Source: Isoalcanivorax pacificus W11-5
GTDB lineage: Bacteria; Pseudomonadota; Gammaproteobacteria; Pseudomonadales; Alcanivoracaceae
Assembly: GCF_000299335.2 (NCBI RefSeq)
Contig: NZ_CP004387.1
Span: 2,604,001 to 2,668,000 of the forward strand
Direction: 5' to 3'
DNA length: 64,000 nt
Made by a program: the position numbers and the translations under genes. Of this stretch, positions 15,832 through 25,906 are shown in pieces. How positions within the stretch are numbered: position 1 is the stretch's first letter; each line of letters opens with the position of its first letter. The notes beneath the pieces are model-generated. The model was not told the DNA's origin. It worked only from the letters and a program-made list of their open reading frames with translations, and made no database searches.

Positions 15832-17229
15832 TCAGCGGCGCAACCGGTTCAGCCCGTTGATCGCTGCCACCCGGTAGGCTTCCGCCATGGTCGGATAGTT
15901 GAAGGTGGTATTGACGAAATATTCAAGCGTGTTGTGCGGTGCCGGTTGCGACATGATCGCCTGCCCGACGTGCACGATTTCCGTGGCCTGGTAACCGAAG
16001 CAGTGGATACCGAGCAACTCCAGCGTGTCACGATGAAACAGCAGCTTGAGCATGCCGGTGCGCTCGCCGGTAATCTGCGCGCGGGCCAGATTCTTGAAAA
16101 ATGCCTGCCCCACCTCGTAGGGAATTCTCGCTTCCGTCAGTTCGTGCTCGGTCGGCCCGAGTGAGCTGATGCCGGGAATGGTGTAGATCCCGGTCGGCAC
16201 ATTGGCCACCTGCCGCACCGGGTCACCGCACAGCATGCCGGCGCAGAAACGGCCCTGGTCGTAGGACGCGCTGGCCAGCGACGGCCAGCCGATCAGGTCC
16301 CCGACCGCAAAGATGTTCGGCACCTGGGTCTGGTAGCGTTCATCCACCTGCAACTGGCCACGCCCATTCGGCTCCAGGCCCACGGTTTCCAGGCCAAGGT
16401 TCTGCGAATTGCCGCTGCGACCGTTGGACCACAGCAGCGCATCGGCCCGCAAACGCTTGCCCGACGCCAGCACCAGCGTCACGCCTTCTTCGTCCGGTTC
16501 CACCGCCACATATTCCTCGCCATGGCGGATGGTCGCGCCCTGTTCCCGCAAGTGGTAGCTGAGTGCGTCAGAAATTTCTGCGTCGAGGAAGTCCAGCAGG
16601 TGCTCGCGGCTGTTAACCAGATCCACGCGCATGCCCAGCCCGGTGAAAATGCTGGCGTACTCACAGCCGATCACACCGGCACCGTAAATGATGATGTTGC
16701 GGGGCGTATGCTGCATCGACAGGATGGTGTCGCTGTCGTAGACGCGCGGATGACTGAAATCCACATCCGCCGGATGATAGGGCCGTGACCCGGTGGCCAG
16801 CAGGATATGGCGGGTTTCCAGCAACCATTCGCGGTCATGGGTATCGTTGACGCGCACCCGGCCTTCACCGGCGATGCTGCCACGGCCGTTGAACACCTGT
16901 ACGCGATTGCGGAAATAAAAACCGGAGCGGACCTGGACCTGAGCGCCGATCACGTCGCTCACCCGGCTCAGCAGTTGCGGCCAGCCGACGTCCGGCAGAT
17001 CGGTGACACCCTGCAGCAACGGGTTGCGGCGGTGTCGCACCAATTGCCGTACCTGATGCCGGAACGCTTTCGAAGGAATGGTGCCCAGGTGGGTACAACT
17101 GCCGCCAACCTGCGGCTGATCTTCCACCATGGCCACGCGCAGACCGCCCTTGGCAGCGCGCATCGCTGCCGCTTCCCCCGCCGGACCACTCCCTATCACT
17201 ACGAGGTCCCAACCGGAAGAGGTGTTCAT
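15832..17229 (-). CDS. sthA: Soluble pyridine nucleotide transhydrogenase
   Basis: A cytosolic flavoprotein that moves hydride between NADPH and NAD+, mainly draining surplus NADPH. Its 465 residues match E. coli SthA. Features are the FAD motif [17 protein letters not shown], the [17 protein letters not shown] segment with one Cys instead of the two of disulphide reductases, and the second Rossmann motif [38 protein letters not shown] and the dimerisation domain follow. AGGAGCT precedes the ATG. It is monocistronic by position. Confidence 0.97.
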   Translation of the reverse strand: MNTSSGWDLVVIGSGPAGEAAAMRAAKGGLRVAMVEDQPQVGGSCTHLGTIPSKAFRHQVRQLVRHRRNPLLQGVTDLPDVGWPQLLSRVSDVIGAQVQVRSGFYFRNRVQVFNGRGSIAGEGRVRVNDTHDREWLLETRHILLATGSRPYHPADVDFSHPRVYDSDTILSMQHTPRNIIIYGAGVIGCEYASIFTGLGMRVDLVNSREHLLDFLDAEISDALSYHLREQGATIRHGEEYVAVEPDEEGVTLVLASGKRLRADALLWSNGRSGNSQNLGLETVGLEPNGRGQLQVDERYQTQVPNIFAVGDLIGWPSLASASYDQGRFCAGMLCGDPVRQVANVPTGIYTIPGISSLGPTEHELTEARIPYEVGQAFFKNLARAQITGERTGMLKLLFHRDTLELLGIHCFGYQATEIVHVGQAIMSQPAPHNTLEYFVNTTFNYPTMAEAYRVAAINGLNRLRR

Positions 17230-17371
17230 AGCAGCTCCTTGACCAGACGAACAGATCTGAAGGCAGGCCGGCGGCCCGCCGGTGCAGGCGCATCATCCCC
17301 CAAGGGATGCTTATCGCCAAGCCCCTATTCGACTAGAGTGTAACCAATCGTGGAAGGGATAACCCGTACAA

Positions 17372-17635
17372 GGGAACCTCTGAATAACTCCCCGGTGGTT
17401 CTGGCTTTCCGGGCGGCACCTGATCAAGGCGCGACTTCAAAGGCATAGCGGGCTACGTCGAGAAGTCGCAACGCGGAGCAGGTGCCGCCCGGAAAGCCCC
17501 GCAGGGCGGGCGCTACAGCACGCATTAGCCGCGTTGCGTCGCTTGACAAGGGCGATGCCATTGCCGGCGCGCCGCGCCTTGCTACTGCATGCTGTAGCGC
17601 CCGCAGAACCACCGGGGAGTTATTCAGAGGTTCCC
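17372..17635. mobile_element. MITE-like element 2 (264 bp, 32-bp perfect terminal inverted repeats)
   Basis: The left end GGGAACCTCTGAATAACTCC... (17372-17403) is repeated exactly in reverse at 17604-17635. AA flanks both ends, possibly a two-base duplication. Inside are nested inverted repeats: GGCTTTCCGGGCGGCACCTG with its complement, GCGACTTC/GAAGTCGC, and GCGGGCGCTACAGCA with its complement. No coding potential is seen. It stands between the upstream region and the ribosome site of the LapA-like gene. CGCGTTGC, GTCGCTTG and CGCGCCTTG also occur in the same order in element 1. Confidence 0.88.
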
Positions 17636-17646
17636 AAGGAGCCGGC

Positions 17647-17925
17647 ATGGCCAATGACCGTTCTTTTTTTCGCCAGTTGCTGGACTGGCTGCAACGCAAG
17701 CCGGGGCGGGCGCTGTTCTGGCTGGGCATACTATTGCTGGCAGTGATCGTGCTCCAGAATCTGGAGCCAACGTCGCTGAAGATACTGTTCTGGCAGGTTG
17801 CGCAGGTGCCCAAGCTGGTATTGCTGCTCGGTGCGATGGTGCTCGGGGCGCTGATCTGGGAGGTGTTGCGCCGGCGGACGGGGCGCAATGCGCCGCCGCC
17901 ACGCAGGCCACATGACCGCTACTGA
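17647..17925 (+). CDS. LapA-domain (DUF1049) inner-membrane protein
   Basis: A 92-residue protein with two membrane helices (ALFWLGILLLAVIVLQN and VPKLVLLLGAMVLGALIWEVL) and a basic tail. The NLEPTSLKILFW linker is typical of the LapA/DUF1049 family, whose E. coli member works with LapB in lipopolysaccharide assembly control. No lapB is adjacent. AAGGAG lies five bases before the ATG and immediately after MITE-like element 2, so the native promoter has been separated from the gene. The stop overlaps the convergent CSLREA gene by 7 bp. Confidence 0.85.
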   Translation: MANDRSFFRQLLDWLQRKPGRALFWLGILLLAVIVLQNLEPTSLKILFWQVAQVPKLVLLLGAMVLGALIWEVLRRRTGRNAPPPRRPHDRY

Positions 17926-20900
17926 ACCCGGCGCCGCAGGCTCAGCAGCAGGCCACCACACAACAGCGCCCAGGGCGCCGGGCTGCCGCCCCCGCCCAGA
18001 TTGCCGCCCGCGCCGTCCACCTGAGGGAAATTGATTTCCACGGACACATCGGTGTTCGAGCCGCAGTCGTCCTCCAGCCGCACAAGGAAGGTGTCCTTGA
18101 AACGCTTGGTGGTATCGGCGTGGATGTAGGTCACTGTCAAAGCCGCTTCATTGAAAATGATGCCGGTGCCCTCGATCTTGCGCGTGTTCGGATCACGCGC
18201 CGCAAACAGTGGCCGGCCCGACTCCGGCAGGCTCAGGCCGACGATCTCGCCGTCCACGTCCAGCACCCCGGCAGCGATCAGGTCGATAGTCACCTGGCCA
18301 CCCGGCTCGATGGTCCGGCGAATGGCCTCTCGCGGCGGACGCGGCGGCAGGTTGGCAATCGTCACCTTGACCAGCCCTGTGGTCGTCAATCGATGACCGC
18401 CCCACTGCACTTCGTCCTCGGCATCCAGGGTGAAATCCTCGGATTCGACGGTGTAGCGGAAATAATCGTCATACGGCAGCGCGTCACACTGCACCTGGCT
18501 TGGCTGGCCGGCGATCTCGTCCAGGCGGTAAACCACCACGCAATCCTGATCCAGATGGGTGCCATCGGTGGGATTGTTGGTGGAGCCATCCGTATTCAGG
18601 CCTTCACCGCAGAACAGCTCGGGATCGTTGATGTCCTCCACCGAATAATCAAAGCTCACGCCCTCGCTGGTGGTACCCCAGACATCGTCATAACCCTGCA
18701 CCACCTCATCATCTTCATTGCGTTTGCGCAGGCGGGTAAAGGCCTCGCCCAGCGTATCGGGCAGCTCGGCATCGCCGGTGACCTTTGTCAGCGTCATCGT
18801 GCCCGGCCGGAAGCGGTAACCATCGCCGGGTACATCGTTGGCCAGCACGTCGAACACGACCGTGCGGCTGCGACGGTTGTCATTGCCGCCACTGTCTTCC
18901 ACCGCCGTGATCACCTGCAATTCATAGGCACCTCGATCACACTGTTCGCCTGCTGTACGCGGTGCGTTGCGCAGATCGACTGAACGGCAGGCATCAACAC
19001 CCGTGCTGCCCTCCGCCAGCGCTGCGGGATTACCCGCATCGATGATGTCGGTAAACAGCGGGTCGGTAATCGGCAAATGCGGCAACTCATAATCCTGGCC
19101 GGACGGCGCTTCATACAGTACGCCGCCATTGAGTGCCGCGCGGATGTCGGGCAGTGCGATGCCGGTGGTGTTGTCCTGATCCGTGCCGGCCGCCGTGCAG
19201 GATGCATCCGCGCCGGAGAACAGATTGAACAGGCTGCGGTTGAAACGCCGGGTGCCGCTGCTGCACGCCTGGTCAATGCCTGCATAGATGGAATTCGACA
19301 GGGTCCGGTTACCGGCTTCGCCCGTCTGCGGCTCACCCAGGTCGATCTGCCCGGCACCGCCGGTGTTGTCCATGAAAGTGCTGTTGACGACGTTGAAGGA
19401 GGTTGCACTGTCACGCACGTCCAGTGCCGAGCCGCCGACGCTGGCCTGGTTACCGATAAAAGTGCTGTTCATCACCACCAGCGAGCCGGTCTTCTGGTTG
19501 GCGTCCACGGCGCCGCCACTGAGCCCGGCCACATTGCCGGCAAAAGTGCTGCTGCTGATTTCCAGATCGCGCCGCTGTGTCTGCGCGAACATTGACATCG
19601 CACCGCCATCCAGGGTCGCGGTATTGCCATTGAAATAGACGCTGCGAAACGCGGAGGAACTGCTTTCGTCATTATTGAACGCCAGATAGATGGCGCCGCC
19701 GCTGGCCGCGCTGTTGTTTTCCACGCGCACGTTTTCCAGTACCAGGCCGGCACGCGCCAGCACGGCGCCGCCGTCCGCCGCGCCGGCATTGCCGTTGCGC
19801 AACGTCATGTTGCGCAGCACCAGCTGGCTGCCTGCGGTGAACAGACGACCCACGCCGTCCGCATCAATGATGGTCTTGTCGACGCCTTCTCCCTCAATCA
19901 CCAGCCGGTTCTGGGCACTGATTTCCAGCGTGCCCGCCAGCGTGATGGTGCCTTCCGGCAGCAGGATCACATCCTGCCCGGTCTGGCCGTTGGTACAGCC
20001 ACTGAGGTTCGGCTGCTTGTCGATGCCACTGTGAATCGCCTCGCGCAAAGTACAGGTCCCCGGCAGGTAGGCCGGCGGCATCACATCATCAAGGCTGTCC
20101 ACGGTAATTTCCGCTGCACTGGCAGTACCGGCGCACAACAGCGCCAGCAGCGGCCAGGCGCGGCGACCACGGCGCGCGGCTCCGGCCAGCGCCAGCAGGC
20201 CCAGCCAGAACAGATTCACGCCACCGAAATCATCCACGTTCTTGCTCTCGGTCATGCCGGACGCCGGGCGGGAAGAGACCGCCACCCGCGCGCCGACATC
20301 CGCACCACCAAAGGTGATACCGGCGAACGCATCGCGGTGCACCAGATACTCGAAAAAGTCGTAGCCGTCGTAACGGCTGCCAAACTGGTAGACCAGGACC
20401 GGATAGCCGTTTGCGTCAATGTCCGCCGTAATCACCGTGCCCGGACGGGTGGAAGGAATCACGACACGAATGCATTCTTCACCGGACGGCACCAGGTTGC
20501 AGTCGATCAGCGCATCGCCCAGATCATTGGCGACCACATCCATCTCGGTGGTCTGGCCGATCACCATATTGAAGCTGTCGACCTGCCCTTCCGCCTTCAT
20601 GAACTCGTTGGCACCGATATCACATCGTTCGGCGCGGTTGTTACCGCGCTGGTCGCTGCTTTCGCAGATATATTCAACGCCGGTGGTCGGGCTGCCCGTG
20701 TCCAGCAGGGCCGGCACGCCGCTGCCTGCAGCGATAGTGAATTCCGGCAGGTACCCCGGCAGGAAACCGGGTTCATCCAGCTCGATCGGATCACACGGCG
20801 TCCCCACCACACATGGGCCGTCCGCATTGCGCAGCACGGAAATATCGCCTGCATTGGACAGGTTCACGCCGCCCTGGATGTTCGACGAGGCGGTGTATTC

Positions 20901-22001
20901 CGGCAGCGGTGCCGCACAGCCGGGGCCTGTCACCACATACGCCAGCGTCAGGTCGGCCATGCCGGGGCCGGCGCAGTCTGACGGCGTGTTCGCCACCAGC
21001 ACGGAATTGATCAGCACATCATTGTCGCCGGCCTCCTCCAGATACACCGCGCCCAGCGCACTGCCAGTGCCTTCGTTCTCCACCAGGGTGAGGTTGTTGA
21101 GGGCAAAATTCTGCGTCGTGGTCAACGCATCCATATGCAGCACAGTGCCGCCCGCCGCCGCACTGTTGCGCAGCAGCGTGCCGTTGCGCATCACCACCGT
21201 CAGCACCGCGCCACGGCCAAACAGCACGCCGCCACGGCCATCGCTGTGATTGCCGGCAAAGTAGAAACGGGAAAAGTTCAGCGTGCCCTTGTAGTCATCG
21301 GCCATGCTGATCGCACCACCATCCACTGTGGCGGTGTTGTCGAGAAACCGGGCGTCAACCGCCGTCAGTGTCGCGGTACCGGTGAGGTAGATGGCCCCGC
21401 CCATGGCGGCCCGGCCGTTTTCGAGCAGGGTGCGTTCCTGCAGCGTCACGTTACCGTCGGCCAGTATCAGCCCGCCCTCCGGCTCCGTGTGTGCGGACAC
21501 GTCGCCATCGCGCAGCGTGATGGCCGACACCGTCAGGGTGGATTTCTCCCGCACATGGATGATCCGCTCACCGGGGGCGGCAACCAGGATGGCGTTATCG
21601 CCCACCTCGTCGTCTTCCAGTGCTTCCGGGTCCAGTTGCAGCGTGACGCGCGGGTTGACCTCCACATCGTCGATGATCGGCTGCTCATTCTCGTCCAGTA
21701 CCGGCTCGCCCTCATTGTCCACGCGCGGCACCTGGATGGTCTGGCCACCAAAGGCCAGGGGCGCAGCCAGCTCATACACGGCTCCAGGGGCAAAACGGAT
21801 GATGTCGTTGCCGTTGCCGGCCGGGCATTCATTCACTTCCTTGCGGAAGTTGATTGCCTCGACGGCATCGCGCAGGGAACATTCACCGGGCAGGGACGTA
21901 TCTTGCGTCGTGGTGATGGTCAGAACTTCTGCTTCTACCCCGGAACCCAAGCACAGCAGCAGCAACCCCAGAGCGAGGGGCCGCGACCCGTGATAAATCA
22001 T
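17919..22001 (-). CDS. Giant CSLREA surface protein, apparently two secreted proteins fused (1360 aa)
   Basis: The start at 22001 has GGAG six bases upstream and opens with a signal peptide (LALGLLLLCLGSGVEA). CSLREA-type motifs occur twice: CSLRDAVEAIN near residue 40 and CTLREAIHSGI near residue 650. Each is followed by beta-helix-like repeats (GGAIYL, GGAISM, GGAVDAN). Around residues 590-630 a sorting-signal-like piece (FGGVNLFWLGLLALAGAARRGRR) is followed directly by a second signal-peptide-like piece (WPLLALLCAGTASA). The C-terminus, GGGGSPAPWALLCGG plus a basic end, resembles a GlyGly-CTERM signal cut by rhombosortase. It is probably surface-exposed or secreted; function unknown. Confidence 0.87.
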   Translation of the reverse strand: MIYHGSRPLALGLLLLCLGSGVEAEVLTITTTQDTSLPGECSLRDAVEAINFRKEVNECPAGNGNDIIRFAPGAVYELAAPLAFGGQTIQVPRVDNEGEPVLDENEQPIIDDVEVNPRVTLQLDPEALEDDEVGDNAILVAAPGERIIHVREKSTLTVSAITLRDGDVSAHTEPEGGLILADGNVTLQERTLLENGRAAMGGAIYLTGTATLTAVDARFLDNTATVDGGAISMADDYKGTLNFSRFYFAGNHSDGRGGVLFGRGAVLTVVMRNGTLLRNSAAAGGTVLHMDALTTTQNFALNNLTLVENEGTGSALGAVYLEEAGDNDVLINSVLVANTPSDCAGPGMADLTLAYVVTGPGCAAPLPEYTASSNIQGGVNLSNAGDISVLRNADGPCVVGTPCDPIELDEPGFLPGYLPEFTIAAGSGVPALLDTGSPTTGVEYICESSDQRGNNRAERCDIGANEFMKAEGQVDSFNMVIGQTTEMDVVANDLGDALIDCNLVPSGEECIRVVIPSTRPGTVITADIDANGYPVLVYQFGSRYDGYDFFEYLVHRDAFAGITFGGADVGARVAVSSRPASGMTESKNVDDFGGVNLFWLGLLALAGAARRGRRAWPLLALLCAGTASAAEITVDSLDDVMPPAYLPGTCTLREAIHSGIDKQPNLSGCTNGQTGQDVILLPEGTITLAGTLEISAQNRLVIEGEGVDKTIIDADGVGRLFTAGSQLVLRNMTLRNGNAGAADGGAVLARAGLVLENVRVENNSAASGGAIYLAFNNDESSSSAFRSVYFNGNTATLDGGAMSMFAQTQRRDLEISSSTFAGNVAGLSGGAVDANQKTGSLVVMNSTFIGNQASVGGSALDVRDSATSFNVVNSTFMDNTGGAGQIDLGEPQTGEAGNRTLSNSIYAGIDQACSSGTRRFNRSLFNLFSGADASCTAAGTDQDNTTGIALPDIRAALNGGVLYEAPSGQDYELPHLPITDPLFTDIIDAGNPAALAEGSTGVDACRSVDLRNAPRTAGEQCDRGAYELQVITAVEDSGGNDNRRSRTVVFDVLANDVPGDGYRFRPGTMTLTKVTGDAELPDTLGEAFTRLRKRNEDDEVVQGYDDVWGTTSEGVSFDYSVEDINDPELFCGEGLNTDGSTNNPTDGTHLDQDCVVVYRLDEIAGQPSQVQCDALPYDDYFRYTVESEDFTLDAEDEVQWGGHRLTTTGLVKVTIANLPPRPPREAIRRTIEPGGQVTIDLIAAGVLDVDGEIVGLSLPESGRPLFAARDPNTRKIEGTGIIFNEAALTVTYIHADTTKRFKDTFLVRLEDDCGSNTDVSVEINFPQVDGAGGNLGGGGSPAPWALLCGGLLLSLRRRVQ

Positions 22002-22256
22002 ATTGTTCTCCAGCAGGCTCACGCCCGACGCTGAAATTATTCTTGGTATGGGTGTTGCCACGTCACGCCGGTCTGTGTAGCCGTGTGTAACGCGCTTTCC
22101 TGATACGCCCGTTATGCAACGCTCTGATCGGGTTTTCTGTAACGGAACGATGTTGCCAGAAGAAACAATCAGTTAACGCGCATTTTATTATTGGCTGCCG
22201 GAATGTTAGCCAGCCGGCAAGGCAGTCACTGTTGTAAATTTGTTAAGCGGTAGCTT

Positions 22257-22946
22257 TTACCAGTTGAGCGCTTCCTTGACCAGAGGAATGGTCAGGCGGC
22301 GCTGTCGGGCCAGGGCATGCTCGTCCAGCCGGTCCAGCAACGCCAGCAGCGCCGAGGGGGTGCGGGCGCCCCGGTGCACGATGAAGCCGGCCACTTCGTC
22401 GGCCAGTGTCAGGCCGCGCCGGGCGGCCCGGCCACGCAGCAATTCAATCAGCGCGTCGTCCGTCAGTGGCTGCAGGCGGAACACCGGGCCGGCCGCCAGC
22501 CGGCTGCGCAGGTCCGGCAACGCAAAACCGGCTGCCGCCGGCGCGCCGGCGGCCGCGAACAGCATGGCTGCATCACGGTCCCGGCAGCGGTTGTAGAGGT
22601 GAAACAGCGCTTCTTCCCATTCGGGCCGGCCGGCCAGCAGGTCCAGGTCATCCAGGGCGAGCAGATCGAAATGGTCGAAATCCTCCAGCAACGCGGGCGG
22701 CAGCGCGGCCAGCTCGCGGCCAGGCAACAGCGCGGCGCGCAGCCCGGCCTGCTCGGCCTGGACCACGGCGGCGGTCAACAGATGCGTGCGGCCCAGGCCC
22801 GGGTCGCTGTACAGATAAAGCTGCCCGGCTTCACCGGCCAGCAGCGGCAACAGGGTGGCCAGGGCAGCCTGGTTGGGGCCGGCGACAAACGTCTCCAGGG
22901 TCAGGCCGTCACGCAGGCGCAATGCCAGGGGAAGCTGTGCACTCAT
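22257..22946 (-). CDS. hda: DnaA regulatory inactivator Hda
   Basis: Hda binds the DNA clamp and stimulates ATP hydrolysis by DnaA after initiation, preventing re-initiation. At 229 residues it is typical. The N-terminal QLPLALRL is the clamp-binding motif. The AAA+ fold has the Walker A variant YLYSDPGLGRTHLL, LLALDDLDLLAG as Walker B, and the arginine-finger region LRSRLAAGPVFRLQPL. The C-terminus is RQRRLTIPLVKEALNW. It follows the DUF2066 gene with a 7-bp gap, the order seen in many pseudomonads. Confidence 0.95.
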   Translation of the reverse strand: MSAQLPLALRLRDGLTLETFVAGPNQAALATLLPLLAGEAGQLYLYSDPGLGRTHLLTAAVVQAEQAGLRAALLPGRELAALPPALLEDFDHFDLLALDDLDLLAGRPEWEEALFHLYNRCRDRDAAMLFAAAGAPAAAGFALPDLRSRLAAGPVFRLQPLTDDALIELLRGRAARRGLTLADEVAGFIVHRGARTPSALLALLDRLDEHALARQRRLTIPLVKEALNW

Positions 22947-22953
22947 GCGTGGC

Positions 22954-24042
22954 TCAGCGGGTCCAGCACAGCCGCAGCAAGATGCCGTCGGTCAGGGCCG
23001 TGGCCGGGGCCAGCTCGCCCGATACCGGTTGTGCGGCGCAGCGTTGCAGGTCACCACTGAGGGTCAACAGGCGCTCCAGCTGGGCGCTGTCACCGGCAAA
23101 ATCCAGGCGCAGTTCCGCCACTTCACCGTCCAGGCGGCCCAGTGCCACATCACGCACACCGGCCTGGCGGGCAATGTACGTGCGCACGGACTGCCAGTCG
23201 CCGAGGCTGTTGATGCCATCGATCTCCAGCCGCGCCAGACGGGCCTCGCTGCCCTGCACGGCGTACAGGTCGGCCATGAAGTCCGCCAGCGTATCGGCCA
23301 GGTCGCGGGCCAGTGCCGCCTCGCTGTCGGCGTTGAGCTGGCCCTCGCGCAGGGTGCTGCCCTCCTGCACGATACGCCAGCGCAGGCTGGGCCGGCCGCT
23401 GGTGTAATACACCACCGTAGCGGACAACGGGCTGTCATAGCGGCGGGAGGCTTCGCGCAGCTGACGGTCAAAGCGGCCGCGGATGTCGGAGGCGCTGATG
23501 CGCGCGCGGTCAGTGTCGTCCATCACCGGCAGCAGCAATGGCAGGCCACGCGCCTCGGCGCCCGAGTGCAGCGCCTGCATGAAGTTCGCGTCGCTGTCCC
23601 GGCTGTGAATATCACCCCGGTCGGAGACCACCCACAGCAGCACCGGGGGCCGCGCTGCGCCCCACACCGGCGCCCCGTTACGGGCCAGCTGGTCACTGAT
23701 CGCCTGCACATCAAAGCGCGCCTGCAGTTGCAGCGCGTCATTGCTGCCCACATAGCCGTATTGCGCCACCCAGCTTTCCGGCGCGTCGAGCATGGCCGCT
23801 GCGCCAGGCACGGTATCCGGGGTGCGGCTGCCGGTCAGACGCACCAGAATCTGTTCCAGCCCGGCACGCAGGGTCGCGCCACGGGCCTCGGTGCTGCGGT
23901 CCGCCACCGGCAGGGTCACCTCGCTGAGCGTCTGCGCGGAGACAGCACCGGCCATGACCAGCAACATCAGCAGCAAGGTCTGGCGGGCAACGCGGGAGAA
24001 CGGGGACAGCAACAGCGGAAGTCTGCTCATGGGACTCATCAT
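22954..24042 (-). CDS. DUF2066 protein, exported
   Basis: A 362-residue protein with a hydrophobic N-terminal segment ([18 protein letters not shown]) that looks like a signal peptide, followed by a DUF2066 domain ([26 protein letters not shown]). Proteins of this family usually lie between purM and hda, as here. The start is uncertain: the ATG at 24042 is followed by further Met codons, and the frame stays open to 24114. It is divergent from purM. The function is not known. Confidence 0.85.
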   Translation of the reverse strand: MMSPMSRLPLLLSPFSRVARQTLLLMLLVMAGAVSAQTLSEVTLPVADRSTEARGATLRAGLEQILVRLTGSRTPDTVPGAAAMLDAPESWVAQYGYVGSNDALQLQARFDVQAISDQLARNGAPVWGAARPPVLLWVVSDRGDIHSRDSDANFMQALHSGAEARGLPLLLPVMDDTDRARISASDIRGRFDRQLREASRRYDSPLSATVVYYTSGRPSLRWRIVQEGSTLREGQLNADSEAALARDLADTLADFMADLYAVQGSEARLARLEIDGINSLGDWQSVRTYIARQAGVRDVALGRLDGEVAELRLDFAGDSAQLERLLTLSGDLQRCAAQPVSGELAPATALTDGILLRLCWTR

Positions 24043-24164
24043 GGCCGGTTGACGGACGTGCGCCATTATCCATATTTCCCCGACCGGGCGCGAACCCCGG
24101 CGCGGCGATGACATCGCACCGGCCAGGCCCTAGAATGTGCGCCCTCGCCTCCCTGGAGTTCATC

Positions 24165-25202
24165 ATGACGGACAACAAGCGCCCCCTCAGCTACCGGGAC
24201 GCCGGTGTGGATATCGACGCCGGGAATGCCCTGGTCAAGAAAATCGGCCCGGTGGCCAAGCGCACCCGCCGGCCTGAAGTGCTCGGGGGCCTGGGCGGTT
24301 TCGGCGCCCTGTGCGCGTTGCCCGCCGGCTATCGCGAACCGGTGCTGGTGGCCGGCACCGATGGCGTGGGCACCAAGCTGCGCCTGGCCATGCAGCATGA
24401 CCGGCACGACACCGTCGGCATCGACCTGGTCGCCATGTGCGTCAACGATCTGATCGTCGGCGGCGCCGAGCCGCTGATGTTTCTGGATTACTACGCCACC
24501 GGCAAGCTGGATGTGGATACCGCCGCCCGCGTCATCAGTGGCATCGGCGCCGGCTGCGAGCTGGCCGGCTGCGCGCTGGTCGGCGGTGAGACCGCTGAGA
24601 TGCCGGGCATGTACGAAGGCGAAGACTATGACCTGGCCGGCTTCTGCGTCGGCGTGGTGGAGCGCGACGGAATCCTTGACGGCAGCAAGGTCAAGGCTGG
24701 TGACAAACTGCTCGGTGTGGGGGCCTCCGGCCCGCATTCCAACGGCTACTCCCTGATCCGCCGCATTCTCGAACAGGCGGACTACGACGCCGATACCCGC
24801 GTCGGTGGCGTGCCGCTGATAGACGCTTTGCTGGCCCCGACCCGCATCTATGTCAAGCAGGTACTGCAACTGATCCGCGAAAGCCAGGTGCATGCGCTGG
24901 CCCATATCACCGGCGGGGGCCTGCCGGAAAACCTGCCGCGCGTGCTGCCGGAAGGCACCCGCGCCCGCATCGACAGCAGCAGCTGGCAATGGCCGCCGGT
25001 CTTTCAGTGGCTGCAGGCACAGGGCCAGGTGGACACGCAGGAGATGTACCGCACCTTCAACTGCGGTGTCGGCCTGGTGATCGTGGTGCCGGCAGACGCT
25101 GTGGACCAGTCCCTGGCGCTGCTGGAAGCGGCGGGCGAACAGGCCTGGCTGATCGGCGACATCGTCGCTCACGATGGCGCACCGGACGTCATCATCGAAT
25201 GA
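24165..25202 (+). CDS. purM: Phosphoribosylformylglycinamidine cyclo-ligase
   Basis: PurM closes the imidazole ring to give aminoimidazole ribonucleotide in purine synthesis. Its 345 residues match E. coli PurM. Motifs are [63 protein letters not shown] and [17 protein letters not shown] precedes the ATG by about six bases. Its stop overlaps the start of purN (ATGA), so the two are translationally coupled. Confidence 0.98.
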   Translation: MTDNKRPLSYRDAGVDIDAGNALVKKIGPVAKRTRRPEVLGGLGGFGALCALPAGYREPVLVAGTDGVGTKLRLAMQHDRHDTVGIDLVAMCVNDLIVGGAEPLMFLDYYATGKLDVDTAARVISGIGAGCELAGCALVGGETAEMPGMYEGEDYDLAGFCVGVVERDGILDGSKVKAGDKLLGVGASGPHSNGYSLIRRILEQADYDADTRVGGVPLIDALLAPTRIYVKQVLQLIRESQVHALAHITGGGLPENLPRVLPEGTRARIDSSSWQWPPVFQWLQAQGQVDTQEMYRTFNCGVGLVIVVPADAVDQSLALLEAAGEQAWLIGDIVAHDGAPDVIIE

Positions 25203-25906
25203 TCGCTGACCACCCGAGCGACCGGCCACTGCACCGGCTGGTCGTGCTGATCAGTGGCAGTGGCACCAACCTGCAGGCGCTGATCGACGCCCGGGACGCC
25301 GGCACCTTGCCGGTGGATATCCGCCTGGTGCTGAGCAACCGTGCCGACGCCGCAGGCCTGGACCGTGCCCGCGCGGCCGGCATTGATACCGCCGTACTCA
25401 GCCATCGCGACTTCGACAGCCGCGAGGCCTTCGATACCGCCATGCTGGAGCGCATTGACGCCGCCGGTGCCGACACCCTGGTGCTGGCCGGCTTCATGCG
25501 CATCCTCAGCAGCCTGTTCGTACGTCACTACGCCGGCCGGCTGGTCAATATCCACCCGTCCCTGCTGCCGCGCTACCCCGGGCTGAACACGCACCAGCGC
25601 GCCCTGGATGCCGGCGACACGGAACACGGCTGCTCCATCCACTTTGTCACCGATGAGCTCGACGGCGGCCCGGTGATTGCCCAGGCCAGCGTGCCTGTGC
25701 TGGCGAACGATAGCGCCGAAACCCTGTCCAACCGCGTACAGACCGCCGAGCATCAGCTCTACCCGCTGGTGATCGCATGGCGCGCCGCGGATCGTCTGGC
25801 GCTGACGGAACAGGGAGTGGAACTCGATGGACAAGTCCTGCCTGACACCGGTTATCGGCTCACTGCTGCTAGTACTGCTGAGCAGCCCTGCCGCCCGGGC
25901 CAGTGA
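25199..25906 (+). CDS. purN: Phosphoribosylglycinamide formyltransferase
   Basis: PurN transfers a formyl group from 10-formyl-tetrahydrofolate to GAR in purine synthesis. Motifs are [18 protein letters not shown], the catalytic loop [32 protein letters not shown] (Asn, His) and [13 protein letters not shown] with the catalytic Asp. The C-terminal 25 residues run past the usual family end and overlap the next gene by 80 bp. The ATG overlaps the purM stop. Confidence 0.97.
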   Translation: MIADHPSDRPLHRLVVLISGSGTNLQALIDARDAGTLPVDIRLVLSNRADAAGLDRARAAGIDTAVLSHRDFDSREAFDTAMLERIDAAGADTLVLAGFMRILSSLFVRHYAGRLVNIHPSLLPRYPGLNTHQRALDAGDTEHGCSIHFVTDELDGGPVIAQASVPVLANDSAETLSNRVQTAEHQLYPLVIAWRAADRLALTEQGVELDGQVLPDTGYRLTAASTAEQPCRPGQ

